Assembly: GCA_016783225.1 (NCBI GenBank)
Contig: JADHWZ010000019.1
Span: forward strand, 1 to 17,120
Length of the DNA: 17,120 bases
Source: Dehalococcoidia bacterium
Lineage (GTDB): Bacteria > Chloroflexota > Dehalococcoidia > GIF9 > UBA5620
Direction: 5' to 3'
The position numbers and the translations under genes were made by a program. The stretch's first letter is position 1; each line of letters begins with the position of its first letter. Positions 1 to 7,600 of the stretch are shown here, in pieces. The notes under the pieces were generated by a model that was not told the DNA's origin, made no database searches, and saw only the letters and a program-made list of their open reading frames with translations.

Positions 1-404
1 AAGACAACGTTGCCTTATACCAGGGAGTTACCCTGGGCGGCACCAGCTTGCAGAAAAAGAAGCGGCACCCGACTCTAGGCAACAACGTAGTCGTTGGCGC
101 CGGGGCGAAGCTTATTGGAGCTATCACCATCAATGCCAACGTCAAGGTCGGTGCCGGCTCTGTGGTGATAAACTCAGTGCCCCCAAATGCTACTGTTGTT
201 GGTGTGCCGGGTCGGGTTGTTGAGATCCGTAACCCCGATACCGATACTGTGGAGACACTGCCTGATCCTGTCTGGGAAAAGCTTGAGAACCTGGAAAAAA
301 GGATAGCTGAAATGGAAAAGCGCTTGGGTGCTGCCCGGGCCACGGGTGAGGCTGCTGTAAGCGCTGATCCTTTGCTTTCGAAGAGGACGGATGAAAGTAC
401 TTAA
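1..404 (+). CDS. cysE: Serine O-acetyltransferase, C-terminal part (5' end outside window)
   Basis: This enzyme acetylates L-serine with acetyl-CoA to O-acetylserine, the first step of cysteine synthesis in the cytoplasm. Only the C-terminal part is present; the first full codon is at base 3. The visible protein starts [15 protein letters not shown] and continues with left-handed beta-helix hexapeptide repeats. The [21 protein letters not shown] stretch carries the conserved active-site His of the family, and [15 protein letters not shown] is the usual closing segment of the helix. After the helix there is a charged, heptad-like tail ([19 protein letters not shown]), probably a short coiled coil, longer than in the E. 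coli enzyme. The stop codon lies inside the downstream cysS (14-bp overlap), so the two genes are very likely cotranscribed and translationally coupled. Other hexapeptide acyltransferases are possible, but the motif set and the cysS neighbour favour CysE. Confidence 0.9.
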   Translation, partial: DNVALYQGVTLGGTSLQKKKRHPTLGNNVVVGAGAKLIGAITINANVKVGAGSVVINSVPPNATVVGVPGRVVEIRNPDTDTVETLPDPVWEKLENLEKRIAEMEKRLGAARATGEAAVSADPLLSKRTDEST

Positions 405-1752
405 TACACTGTCGGGGCAAAAAGAGGAGTTCCGCCCTCAGGGCGAGACGGTAACCATGTATGTCTGTGGAGTTACCGTTTACGATGAGTGCCATATTGG
501 CCATGCCATGAGCTATGTGATATTTGATGCCATCAGGCGCTATCTGGAATTCAGGGGCTATAAGGTAAAACATGTACAGAACTTCACCGATATCGATGAC
601 AAGATAATAGACCGGGCTCAGCAATTGGGTGTGCCGGCGCTGGAGCTGGCCGAGAGTTTCATAGCCGAGTATTTCAGGGACATGGACGCCTTGAACATAC
701 AACATGCCCATGTCTTCCCAAAGGCGACTGAAGAAATACCCAAGATAATCGAAGTCATACAGGGTCTGATAGCCAATGGCCATGCCTACGAGTCCGGGGG
801 CAGTGTGTATTTTCGGGTGAGAAGCTTTCCCGGCTATGGCAAGCTGTCGCACCAGAACCTGGATGAGATGATGTCTGCCAGCTGTTCTGTGGAGGATGTG
901 AAAGAAGACCCGCTGGATTTTGCGCTGTGGAAGGCGGCCAAGCAGGGTGAACCTGCATGGCCGAGCCCCTGGGGTGAGGGCAGGCCGGGGTGGCACATAG
1001 AGTGCAGCGCTATGGCTTTGAAATACCTGGGGGACAGCCTGGACATTCACGGTGGCGGCCAGGACCTTATTTTCCCGCATCACGAGAATGAGATTACCCA
1101 GTCGGAGAGCTTTACCGGGGTTGTACCCTTTGCCAGATATTGGTTACATAACGGGTTGCTGCAGCTTGGCCAGGACAAGATGAGCAAGTCTGTGGGCAAC
1201 TTGATAACCGTGAAACAAGCGCTGGAGCGCTACAGCCCTGACGCTATCCGGCTCTTTATCCTTAACTCTCATTACCGTAGCCCGTTAACCTACAGCGAAG
1301 AGACGCTGGAAGCAGCGGAAACCGGTGTGGAAAGGTTGCGGCAGGCAACCAATGATGAAGAAGAACCTGGGGGAAAGGCCATCCTCGATGGTGAGCCGTT
1401 CAGACATAGGTTCATCGAGAGCATGGATGACGATTTCAATACCGCCCAGGCAGTGGCGGCGCTTTTCGAGCTCGCCAGGGAGATCAACCGGCGACGGGAC
1501 GAGAAACACGACGTCGCTGGTGCTCAGCGTACTCTAACCGAGCTGGCCGGGGTTCTGGGCTTCACTCTGGAGGAGCCGACAAAGCCACCGCTTGATGCTG
1601 GGCCTTTTATTGACCTTCTGGTCTCCGTGCGCGACGATTTGCGTCAGGCCAGACAGTGGCAACTGGCTGACAGAATACGGGACCATCTAGCTGAGTCGGG
1701 GATAGCTCTTGAGGACACCCCTAAAGGGACAGTCTGGAAGCGCACGCGGTAG
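391..1752 (+). CDS. cysS: Cysteinyl-tRNA synthetase
   Basis: A class I aminoacyl-tRNA synthetase that charges tRNA-Cys in the cytoplasm. The 453-residue length is usual for the family. The HIGH signature is intact at residues 35-38 (CHIGHAMSY), and the KMSKS loop is at 263-267 (DKMSKSVGN). Cys26 in [10 protein letters not shown], the Cys of HIECSAM and the His/Glu of FPHHENE are the expected ligands of the catalytic zinc. The FTDIDDKI stretch after the Rossmann start is also typical. The C-terminal part contains the helical DALR-like anticodon-binding region ([19 protein letters not shown]). The ATG at 391 has an AGGA-type ribosome site just before it, inside the end of cysE. The stop is only 8 bp from the stop of the convergent MBL gene, so no terminator fits between them. 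Confidence 0.98.
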   Translation: MKVLNTLSGQKEEFRPQGETVTMYVCGVTVYDECHIGHAMSYVIFDAIRRYLEFRGYKVKHVQNFTDIDDKIIDRAQQLGVPALELAESFIAEYFRDMDALNIQHAHVFPKATEEIPKIIEVIQGLIANGHAYESGGSVYFRVRSFPGYGKLSHQNLDEMMSASCSVEDVKEDPLDFALWKAAKQGEPAWPSPWGEGRPGWHIECSAMALKYLGDSLDIHGGGQDLIFPHHENEITQSESFTGVVPFARYWLHNGLLQLGQDKMSKSVGNLITVKQALERYSPDAIRLFILNSHYRSPLTYSEETLEAAETGVERLRQATNDEEEPGGKAILDGEPFRHRFIESMDDDFNTAQAVAALFELAREINRRRDEKHDVAGAQRTLTELAGVLGFTLEEPTKPPLDAGPFIDLLVSVRDDLRQARQWQLADRIRDHLAESGIALEDTPKGTVWKRTR

Positions 1753-1760
1753 GTTCTCAG

Positions 1761-2600
1761 CTATTCTTGAACGGTGATCCGCCTGCCGGCGTTGTTGAAA
1801 AAGAAGGCGTCGCCGAATTCCTGAGAGAGTATCGAGGCCGCGGGCAAACCCGTGCAGTGGGAGACGCCCAGCCTCTGGACACCAAGCTGCTTCAACTCGG
1901 CAACAGTCAAGTCTATTTGCTCTCTGGAGGCCCGTATAAGGTGAGTGCCGCCAACGACCGTGTGAATGCGCTGTTCGCCGGTGATTTCCCGGGCGTGAAT
2001 CAGCGTGTTTATGATGCCGCTGTGCCCGCAGCCGAGGACAACTACCAGGCCTGCGTCACCCTTGATGATGAGCGCCAGGTCATCTTTTAACGGGTCAGGA
2101 CGAAACTCTCCACCCTCCTTGACATAAAGGTTCGCATCAATCTGCTCGTATTCGGTGCGCATGGCGATTTCACCGGTGGTCAGGATATTGCTGGTAATCC
2201 AAAGGGGCTCCTTGGTGAGCGTGAAGGAGGCTCCGAGGCCTTCCAGTGCTTCCCGGGCGAATGGTATGCCGGCGTACTCCTCCTGGTTACCGAAAGTACG
2301 AGAGTACTTGGATGCCCAGATGTCGGGGTGAGCGACTACCTCGACTTCTTTTCTCATCGCGGTCAGTACATCGATTAGGCCGCCGGTGTGATCACGGTGC
2401 CCATGGCTGATGACTATCTTGTCCGTCTTGGACAGGTCTATGCCCAGGGCAGCGGCATTGTGGGCCACTGACATGCTCAGCCCCGTATCCAGCAGGACCT
2501 TGTAGTTGTCTACCTCTGCCAGGATGCTCAGTCCCCACTCGGCAAGCAGTCCGACCCTGCCGGCGGTGTTCTCGCTTAATGTAGTCAGTTTGATCTGCAT
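1761..2600 (-). CDS. MBL-fold metallo-hydrolase (COG1237-like, MptA/RFAP-synthase-related)
   Basis: A 279-residue metallo-beta-lactamase-fold protein. The metal-binding motif HGHRDHTGG is intact, with His66, His68, Asp70 and His71; further ligands are offered by the GCGHSGI segment and by SHCTG near the C-terminus. The N-terminus (LSENTAGRVGLLAEWGLSILAEV) and the LLDTG strand match the family annotated as 7,8-dihydropterin-6-methyl-(ribofuranosyl)aminobenzene-phosphate synthase-related hydrolases. In bacteria the substrate of this group is generally unknown, so I give only the fold. It follows the SAM hydrolase gene by 6 bp and is the last gene of the gatB-secG run on this strand. An AAGGGA ribosome site precedes the ATG. 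No signal peptide is visible, so it is probably cytoplasmic. Confidence 0.85.
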   Translation of the reverse strand: MQIKLTTLSENTAGRVGLLAEWGLSILAEVDNYKVLLDTGLSMSVAHNAAALGIDLSKTDKIVISHGHRDHTGGLIDVLTAMRKEVEVVAHPDIWASKYSRTFGNQEEYAGIPFAREALEGLGASFTLTKEPLWITSNILTTGEIAMRTEYEQIDANLYVKEGGEFRPDPLKDDLALIIKGDAGLVVVLGCGHSGIINTLIHAREITGEQRIHTVVGGTHLIRASREQIDLTVAELKQLGVQRLGVSHCTGLPAASILSQEFGDAFFFNNAGRRITVQE

Positions 2601-2606
2601 TGTCCC

Positions 2607-3443
2607 TTAACTTCCTTCCAGCCTTACTTCAGCGCCTACCTTGGTTTCTAGGAAGACGGCAGCGCTCCCGTTCTTCAATGATATCTCCAGATGACCGCTG
2701 CTGCCTATGATGGCGAGCAGCCCATCTGCCTGGCTGTAGAATTGGCTCAGCCCACGCATGCGGTGATTACCTATTTCTACAACCAGCTCTCCCGTCGGCA
2801 AGTCGCTATTCCTTATGTCCGTAATCACGTTGCCAAAGCTGTCTATATGGAGAACATGGCCGACAAGATTCCCCTCAGCATTCTGATAAGGCCGCGCAAC
2901 GGGAAAGGCGTTAAGGCGGTTTAGGCTGTCTCCGAACCTGCTCAAAGGCACGCCCAGCGACAGGTGAGCCGCCACCGGGGCGAAGATATCCCGCCCGTGA
3001 AAAGTAGCGCTCACCGGCTGCCGCCAGAAATCGGGGTTGGTGATGTGGACAGCCTCGAATCCTGTTTCCAGGTCTCGCAGTTCCAGGTTGGGGAGGATGG
3101 GAGCAGATAGCCGGGCGGGTCTTGTGCCCTCCTCATCCAGTATATAACTCAGGACGCCGTTATCCGGCGCCACGAAGAAGGCTGAAGCTGTTTCCAAGAT
3201 GACCGCCTTCCGCTTGCTGCCAACACCCGGGTCGACCACAACCACGTGGATTGTCCCCTCGGGGAAATAGTGGTGAGCCGAGCTGAGAACGAAAGCTGCC
3301 TGAAGGACATTCTGAGCCTCAACCGAATGCGTGATATCGACGATAGTCGCTTCCGGGTTGATGGTCAGGATAACCCCTTTCATGCCGGCTACATAGGCAT
3401 CGCCAGTGCCGAAATCGGTCGTCAGGGTTATCACCGGAGCCAT
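2607..3443 (-). CDS. SAM hydroxide adenosyltransferase (DUF62/COG1912, chlorinase/fluorinase superfamily)
   Basis: A 278-residue member of the fluorinase/chlorinase superfamily. Its common, non-halogenating branch uses water to split S-adenosylmethionine into adenosine and methionine. The N-terminal motif PVITLTTDFGTGDAYVAGMK is diagnostic. Known family members use an Asp/Arg/His triad to activate water. Good candidates here are Asp71 (VVVVDPGVGS), Arg78 and His149 (ATFHGRDIFAPVAAHL). I see no sign of the fluorinase-specific insertion, so halogenation is unlikely. The C-terminal domain runs from about residue 170 and carries VLHIDSFGNVITDI, also typical. The gene sits 18 bp after secG and 6 bp before the MBL gene on the same strand, so it is probably in one transcript with them. 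The physiological reason for SAM hydrolysis is not known from this context. Confidence 0.9.
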   Translation of the reverse strand: MAPVITLTTDFGTGDAYVAGMKGVILTINPEATIVDITHSVEAQNVLQAAFVLSSAHHYFPEGTIHVVVVDPGVGSKRKAVILETASAFFVAPDNGVLSYILDEEGTRPARLSAPILPNLELRDLETGFEAVHITNPDFWRQPVSATFHGRDIFAPVAAHLSLGVPLSRFGDSLNRLNAFPVARPYQNAEGNLVGHVLHIDSFGNVITDIRNSDLPTGELVVEIGNHRMRGLSQFYSQADGLLAIIGSSGHLEISLKNGSAAVFLETKVGAEVRLEGS

Positions 3444-3461
3444 GTCAGCTCTTGCTTGTGC

Positions 3462-3683
3462 TCAACGGGTGAGATGGACGATCCAGATGGCAAGGAGAAT
3501 GAACACAACGGTTAAAGCGATAGTAATTTGAAGCAAGCTTTTTTCGACGCCTCTTCGCGTTCGGTAAACGCTATCGGGCTGCCCGAAGATGCCACCAAGC
3601 CCGCCGCCCTTCACCTGGAGCAGTATTACTGCAATCAAAGCTACAGCTACGAGAATCTGGGCAATGAGGAGATAACTAGGCAT
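3462..3683 (-). CDS. secG: Preprotein translocase subunit SecG
   Basis: A small inner-membrane protein of the SecYEG channel that helps SecA-driven protein export. There are two hydrophobic helices, [20 protein letters not shown] near the N-terminus and [20 protein letters not shown] near the C-terminus. They are separated by the conserved cytosolic loop [21 protein letters not shown] set the start at the ATG at 3683, which has GGAGG eight bases upstream. An in-frame TTG at 3698 would add five residues but has no ribosome site. With the ATG start the protein has 73 residues, normal for SecG. It overlaps the end of gatB by 8 bp, which suggests coupled translation. Confidence 0.93.
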   Translation of the reverse strand: MPSYLLIAQILVAVALIAVILLQVKGGGLGGIFGQPDSVYRTRRGVEKSLLQITIALTVVFILLAIWIVHLTR

Positions 3684-5160
3684 CTGGTTTTCCTCCAAGT
3701 TTTTCCAAAAGGACTTCCTTTGCCACGCCGGGATTAGCCCGCCCCCTGGTAGCCTTCATCACCTGGCCGATGAGGAAAGCCAGGGCTTGCTGCTTTCCGG
3801 CCTCGAAGTCAGACACGGCCTGACTGTTGCTGTCTATTACCTGGCCCACCACCTCCTCTATTTCCGAGCTGTCGCTGATCTGGCTGAGCCCCTTCTCGGC
3901 GACGATGTCACCCGCCGTCTTGCCGCTGGTGAACATATCTTCGAAGACCACCTTGGCCGCCGGCCCGCTGAGGGCCCCTTTCTCCACCAGGTCTAACATC
4001 TCTATCAGGTGGTTCGGCGTGACCTTGGTGTCTTCAATGTCGGTATTGGTGGCATTGAGCATGCGGCTGAAGTCGCCCAGCAGCCAGTTGCTTACCGTCT
4101 TCGCCCTCTTGTGAAGATTCGCCTCGTCTGAGGAGACTGTGACCAGCTTGACGCAGTCCTCGAAGTAGCCGGCCATGGCTTTGGACTCGGTGAGCAGACT
4201 GGCGTCATATGCCGGCAAGCCATACTCAGCCGTGAAGCGGTCTCTTGTTACGTTGGGCAACTCGGGCAGGCGAGACGTGATTTCCTCAACCCAGGACCTG
4301 TCGAAAACCAGCGGCGGCAAATCGGGCTCGGGGAAGTAGCGGTAGTCGTGTGCATATTCCTTGCTCCGCTGGCTCACGGTTATCCCCTCTTCCTCAACCC
4401 ATCCCCGTGTCTCCTGGGTGAGCTTTCCACCATTCTCCAGTTCCTGCCTCTGCCGCTGTGCCTCATAGTCCAGGGCGCGGTAGACAGCCTTGAAGCTGTT
4501 CATGTTCTTTACTTCCACCTTGGCCAGATAATCGGTGGTGCCTGCGGGGCGGATGCTGATGTTGGCATCACACCTGAAGCTTCCCTCCTCCATGTTGCCC
4601 GTGGACACGCCCAGGTACTGGAGGATCGTCCGCAGTTTCATCAGGTACTGCCTGGCCTCTTCGGGCGAGGTGATGTCCGGCTCGCCGACGATTTCCATCA
4701 GGGGCACCCCCGACCGGTTGACGTCCATGAGGCTGTAGCTTTCACCCTCGGGCGCGGTGCGGTGGGTCAGCTTGGCCACGTCCTCCTCGAGATGCACCCG
4801 GGTGATGCCGACCCTCTTTTGCGTCCCGTCGATGTCAAGCGTCAGCCAGCCGTGCTGGCTGATAGGCATATCATACTGGGATATCTGGTATCCTTTCATT
4901 AAGTCGGGGTACGGATAGTTCTTGCGGTCGAACTTCGCCTGCTCGGCGATGCTGCAGTTGAGGGCCAGGGCGGTCATCACCGTATATTCAATGGCTTTCT
5001 GGTTGATCGCGGGCAGGACGCCGGGCATGCCCAGGCAGATGGGGCAGACATGCGTATTGGGCGGCGCGCTGGCATAATCGGCGCTGCAGGAACAGAACAT
5101 CTTGCTCTTCGTCAGCAGTTGGGCATGCACCTCCAGCCCGATGATGGTCTCGTATTCCAC
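3676..5160 (-). CDS. gatB: Asp-tRNA(Asn)/Glu-tRNA(Gln) amidotransferase subunit B
   Basis: The tRNA-binding and kinase subunit of GatCAB, which amidates mischarged Glu-tRNA(Gln) and/or Asp-tRNA(Asn). The protein begins [14 protein letters not shown], the standard GatB start. Zinc-site cysteines are Cys23, Cys25, Cys39 and Cys42 ([13 protein letters not shown]). The kinase core motifs [20 protein letters not shown] and [10 protein letters not shown] follow, then [13 protein letters not shown] and the YqeY-like C-terminal domain ending [21 protein letters not shown] chose the GTG at 5160 (494 aa) because family members begin here. A TTG at 5199 would add 13 non-conserved residues, and that TTG is itself part of a plausible -35 box. 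No Shine-Dalgarno sequence precedes the GTG. gatA and gatC are not in the window. secG follows with an 8-bp overlap. Confidence 0.95.
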   Translation of the reverse strand: MEYETIIGLEVHAQLLTKSKMFCSCSADYASAPPNTHVCPICLGMPGVLPAINQKAIEYTVMTALALNCSIAEQAKFDRKNYPYPDLMKGYQISQYDMPISQHGWLTLDIDGTQKRVGITRVHLEEDVAKLTHRTAPEGESYSLMDVNRSGVPLMEIVGEPDITSPEEARQYLMKLRTILQYLGVSTGNMEEGSFRCDANISIRPAGTTDYLAKVEVKNMNSFKAVYRALDYEAQRQRQELENGGKLTQETRGWVEEEGITVSQRSKEYAHDYRYFPEPDLPPLVFDRSWVEEITSRLPELPNVTRDRFTAEYGLPAYDASLLTESKAMAGYFEDCVKLVTVSSDEANLHKRAKTVSNWLLGDFSRMLNATNTDIEDTKVTPNHLIEMLDLVEKGALSGPAAKVVFEDMFTSGKTAGDIVAEKGLSQISDSSEIEEVVGQVIDSNSQAVSDFEAGKQQALAFLIGQVMKATRGRANPGVAKEVLLEKLGGKPDA

Positions 5161-5170
5161 GACAGCGGTT

Positions 5171-5199
5171 AGTATAGCAGCATGGGTTGTATGAGGCAA
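5171..5199 (-). promoter_or_regulatory. Sigma70-like promoter for gatB operon
   Basis: On the - strand, TTGCCT (5199-5194) and TATACT (5176-5171) are separated by exactly 17 bases. They match TTGACA at four of six positions and TATAAT at five of six. Transcription would start within a few bases of the GTG at 5160, leaving almost no leader, which fits the absence of a ribosome-binding site. The palindromic 31-bp repeat at 5200-5230 touches the upstream edge of the -35 box. Confidence 0.5.
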
Positions 5200-5230
5200 G
5201 GAAATGTACTCGTCGAGTACATTAGCGGCA
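5200..5230. repeat. 31-bp palindromic repeat, copy 1
   Basis: This copy is identical to 5414-5444 at 29 of 31 positions. Its core is a near-perfect palindrome with arms AATGTACTCG and CGAGTACATT around a single T (5203-5223). It lies directly next to the predicted gatB -35 box, so it could be an operator, or simply a mobile or target repeat. It opens the gene-free stretch 5161-5477. Confidence 0.8.
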
Positions 5231-5289
5231 CTCCATCTCCGCTCTTTTGTTACCCTTGTTGTTGTACAAGAGGGGTGTGGTGGGCAGAA

Positions 5290-5350
5290 GTAGTGCGACC
5301 TTTTAAGGTCGCCTGGGCGGGGTTTGGGCGAGGCTAAAGCCTCGCACTAC
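5290..5350. repeat. Paired inverted GTAG-type REP-like elements
   Basis: Two hairpins face each other. The left one is GTAG-T followed by the stem GCGACCTT/AAGGTCGC (5295-5312). The right one is the stem GCGAGGCT/AGCCTCGC (5328-5345) ending in CACTAC, the complement of GTAGTG. The outer ends GTAGTGC (5290-5296) and GCACTAC (5344-5350) can also pair. A GTAG tetranucleotide next to a palindrome, in inverted pairs, is the layout of REP/BIME elements that are mobilised by RAYT transposases. No such transposase is in the window. The left arm shows no coding potential. Confidence 0.6.
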
Positions 5351-5413
5351 ATGTTTCTCATTTTCCCGATAGTGCCACCGGGTGGGCGTCAGCTATCTAC
5401 CCGAGCGAGATCA

Positions 5414-5444
5414 GGAAATGTACTCGTCCAGTACATTAGTGGCA
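5414..5444. repeat. 31-bp palindromic repeat, copy 2
   Basis: Second copy of the 5200-5230 repeat in the same orientation. The arms AATGTACT and AGTACATT are intact, but one central base differs, so the inner palindrome is weaker. The two copies bracket about 180 bp that contain the paired REP-like hairpins. Confidence 0.8.
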
Positions 5445-5464
5445 TGTCTCTGTTGTCTCAGAAT

Positions 5465-5496
5465 CGTAGGGACAGGTCTAAAGACCTGTCCCTACG
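5465..5496. repeat. Perfect 32-bp GTAG-type palindrome overlapping the end of the methyltransferase gene
   Basis: Arms CGTAGGGACAGGTC (5465-5478) and GACCTGTCCCTACG (5483-5496) pair perfectly over 14 bp around TAAA. The element begins with GTAG inside the first base, like the pair at 5290-5350. On the - strand it supplies the last codons and the TAG stop of the rRNA methyltransferase gene. There is no T-run on either side, so it is not a canonical intrinsic terminator, though it could protect the mRNA 3' end. Confidence 0.75.
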
Positions 5497-6266
5497 TTAG
5501 AGCTCAAGTACATAGCAATTGCGCCGCAAGCCGACACATTCAGCGATTCTGCTTTCGTTGTGGCGATGGGAATTCTCAGTCGGTAATTGGCCATATCCAG
5601 TATTGCTTTCGAAAGGCCGGATGCTTCGTTGCCCAGCGCCAGCAGGAGCTTGTTTTGCTGAGAGAGAATCGATGGCTCTGCCATACCATTGAGGTCTGCC
5701 GCTACCAGAGCATGTCCGTCTTTTTGCAGTGTCTCAACGAGTTCAAGGTAATGGATAGTCTTCCTGATCCACACGGATAGCACCGTGCCGGCAGTCGACT
5801 GAACGCATTTTGGCGAGAAAGGGTCGGCACACTTATTTGTCAGGATGATGCCGGAGAAATCGAAAGCCACGGCAGTGCGGATGAGAGTACCCACATTTCC
5901 AGGGTCCTGAATATCTTCGAGCAGCAGGATTTTAGCCCCGACGTCCTGTGGTAGATGTTCCGAATACGTGTTTGAGGGCAGGCGGACAACGGCAGTGATT
6001 CCCTGAGGCGTCTTTGTGGAGCAGATGGAGCGGAGCTGGCTATCGGTAACAAACCGTGTGGAATAGCTGCCATAAAGGGGAGACGGCTCTTCTGTTGTTA
6101 CGATTTCAAGTATTTCGTCAGGATGATTGCCAATGACCTGTGTGATAGCTCTGTCGCCTTCAACGAGGAATGCTCCGGCTTCAAGGCGCCCTTTCATTGT
6201 GGCGAGCTTTTTGTACCACTTGAGTGGCTTCAGCGGATTAGTACGGGCATTTGATACCGGTGGCAT
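5478..6266 (-). CDS. SpoU/TrmH-family rRNA 2'-O-methyltransferase (RlmB/TsnR-like)
   Basis: A SAM-dependent RNA ribose 2'-O-methyltransferase with the trefoil-knot SPOUT fold. The three motifs are present: motif 1 DIQDPGNVGTLIRTA (Asn124, Arg130), motif 2 LLALGNEASGLS (Asn213, Glu214) and motif 3 RIPIATTKAESLNVSACGA (Glu240, Asn243). The N-terminal 100 residues (LKWYKKLATMKGRLEAGAFLVEGDR) form the L30e-like substrate-binding domain, which suggests rRNA rather than tRNA as target. The exact nucleotide cannot be told. I use the ATG at 6266 (262 aa), which has GAGGAG just upstream. An in-frame GTG at 6305 has no ribosome site. Motif 3 has VSAC where many members have VAVA. The last residues VGTGL and the stop come from a palindromic repeat. 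Confidence 0.88.
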   Translation of the reverse strand: MPPVSNARTNPLKPLKWYKKLATMKGRLEAGAFLVEGDRAITQVIGNHPDEILEIVTTEEPSPLYGSYSTRFVTDSQLRSICSTKTPQGITAVVRLPSNTYSEHLPQDVGAKILLLEDIQDPGNVGTLIRTAVAFDFSGIILTNKCADPFSPKCVQSTAGTVLSVWIRKTIHYLELVETLQKDGHALVAADLNGMAEPSILSQQNKLLLALGNEASGLSKAILDMANYRLRIPIATTKAESLNVSACGAIAMYLSSNVGTGL

Positions 6267-6384
6267 AATCTCCTCGCCTTTTTCCTGCCGTGCCGTGTTA
6301 TTCACATCCGGCAGTCACGGGATACCTGCTACAAGCCTAAACGCCATTGCAGAAAATGTAAATAAGCAGTGTCATTTCTACCCA

Positions 6385-7386
6385 TCAGGAGCAGGGGGAG
6401 AAGGGGTGGCCTTCTCGCTCGAAGTCGGGGACGTAACTGTCTGCTGCCCCCATCTCCTGTATCCACCCGTTTTCCAGCCCCGTATCGGATAGCAACTGGA
6501 GAACCATCTCATATTCAGCCGTGGAAATCCTCCTGGAAAGCAGTGGTATCCGTTGCGCTTTATGCAGCGGCAAGTACTGAGACATTATGCTGACCGTCAC
6601 CGTGGGAGAAAGCTCCTGGGCCAGCCAGGTGAGCGTTTTCTCGCTGTCTGCCAGCCCGTTGGGCAGGATGAGATGGCGCACAATCAGTCCCCGTTGCGCC
6701 AGGCCGGATTCATCCACTACCAGGTCACCAACCTGGCTATACATCTCTTTGATGGCCTGGCGAGCCCGTACCACATAGTCCTGAGTCTGCGAGAACTTCT
6801 TAGCCCGCTCATCTGAGGCATACCTTAAATCGGGCAGGTAGACGCTTATTATGCCGTCGAGCTCCTTCAGGGAAGCCATGGAATCGTAGCCGTTGGTGTT
6901 GTAGACCAGCGGCACTCGAAGCCCCATAGGCACCGCTTCCACGACTGCCCTGACCAGTTGGGGAACAAAGTGAGATGGCGAAACGAAGCTAATATTGTGG
7001 CAGCCCCGGCCATCTTGAAGATAGAGCATGTTTTCAGCCAGGCTATGGCAGTCCGTCTCCTTGGATTTCTGTCTCTTCCAGCTCTGGCTTATCTGGTAGT
7101 TCTGGCAATAGACACACCTCATATTGCAGTTGCCGAAGAATATCGTCCCTGAGCCTCTGCTTCCCGAGATGGCTGGTTCCTCTCCCTGATGCGCGCAGAC
7201 CGCCGAGACTATAGGCAGATAAGCCGAACGGCAGAAACCTGTCTCATTTTCCAGCCGGTTGACCTTACATTCCCTGGGGCAGATATCGCAGGAGGCTAAC
7301 CTGGCTTCAAGCGCCTCAACACGGCGCTCCAGTTCACCAGAGTGGTATAGAGCAATGTAGCCGGGTTCTGTAATTACATGAAGCAT
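6385..7386 (-). CDS. Radical SAM protein, PflX-like (COG1313)
   Basis: A 333-residue radical SAM protein resembling pyruvate formate-lyase-activating-enzyme-like PflX. The 4Fe-4S motif is C-x3-C-x2-C at Cys87, Cys91 and Cys94 (GNCNMRCVYCQNYQIS). The upstream CDICPREC (Cys33, Cys36, Cys40) with Cys52 forms the extra cysteine set typical of this subgroup, perhaps a second metal site. Later motifs VYNTNGYDS, DGIISVYLPDLRY and LIVRHLILPNGLADS also match. The real substrate of PflX-type proteins is not established, and no formate-lyase or glycyl-radical enzyme is in the window. The ATG at 7386 has no clear ribosome site. The stop is 118 bp from the rRNA methyltransferase start on the same strand; no hairpin terminator was seen between them. 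Confidence 0.85.
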   Translation of the reverse strand: MLHVITEPGYIALYHSGELERRVEALEARLASCDICPRECKVNRLENETGFCRSAYLPIVSAVCAHQGEEPAISGSRGSGTIFFGNCNMRCVYCQNYQISQSWKRQKSKETDCHSLAENMLYLQDGRGCHNISFVSPSHFVPQLVRAVVEAVPMGLRVPLVYNTNGYDSMASLKELDGIISVYLPDLRYASDERAKKFSQTQDYVVRARQAIKEMYSQVGDLVVDESGLAQRGLIVRHLILPNGLADSEKTLTWLAQELSPTVTVSIMSQYLPLHKAQRIPLLSRRISTAEYEMVLQLLSDTGLENGWIQEMGAADSYVPDFEREGHPFSPCS

Positions 7387-7455
7387 CGGTAGTGATAACG
7401 GACTAACTCAGTGTGGCACACTTTAATTGGCTATGGTCACTATAGCAGCAACGCT

Positions 7456-7501
7456 GGAACGAGGCAAACATCCTCGTCCGATTTTGGACCGTGTTTGTTC
7501 C
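7456..7501. other. Imperfect long hairpin in the divergent gap
   Basis: Nested complementary pieces GGAAC/GTTCC, CAAACA/TGTTTG and GTCC/GGAC fold into one interrupted stem around GATTTT. It lies in the 214-bp gap between the radical SAM gene (-) and the HARE/nuclease-like gene (+). It could be an operator or RNA structure. Besides this I see no convincing promoter in the gap. Confidence 0.3.
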
Positions 7502-7600
7502 GAATGCCTTGACGCCATTTGAACAATGCTCTAGGATGGTGGTGAACAACCTTTGGTTTAGTCGGGCCATGGGGAACCATGCGCACTACCGGATTTTGGT

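Noticed and set aside
190..1083. Long antisense open frame opposite cysE/cysS
   Set aside because: The predicted peptide has no family-like motifs and lies fully opposite conserved cysS motifs; it is a by-product of codon use.
2607..3443. Fluorinase or chlorinase activity
   Set aside because: The protein shows the general DUF62 motifs only; I see no halogenase-specific insertion, and the context is not secondary metabolism.
4348..4902. 184-codon open frame opposite gatB
   Set aside because: It is antisense to the conserved gatB kinase core and has no recognisable domain.
5161..5199. TTG start extending GatB by 13 residues
   Set aside because: The added residues are not part of the family and the TTG coincides with a -35 box; no ribosome site is present.
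5465..5496. Intrinsic terminator for the methyltransferase gene
   Set aside because: The stem is strong, but there is no T-run on either strand after it, and the element matches the GTAG repeats nearby.
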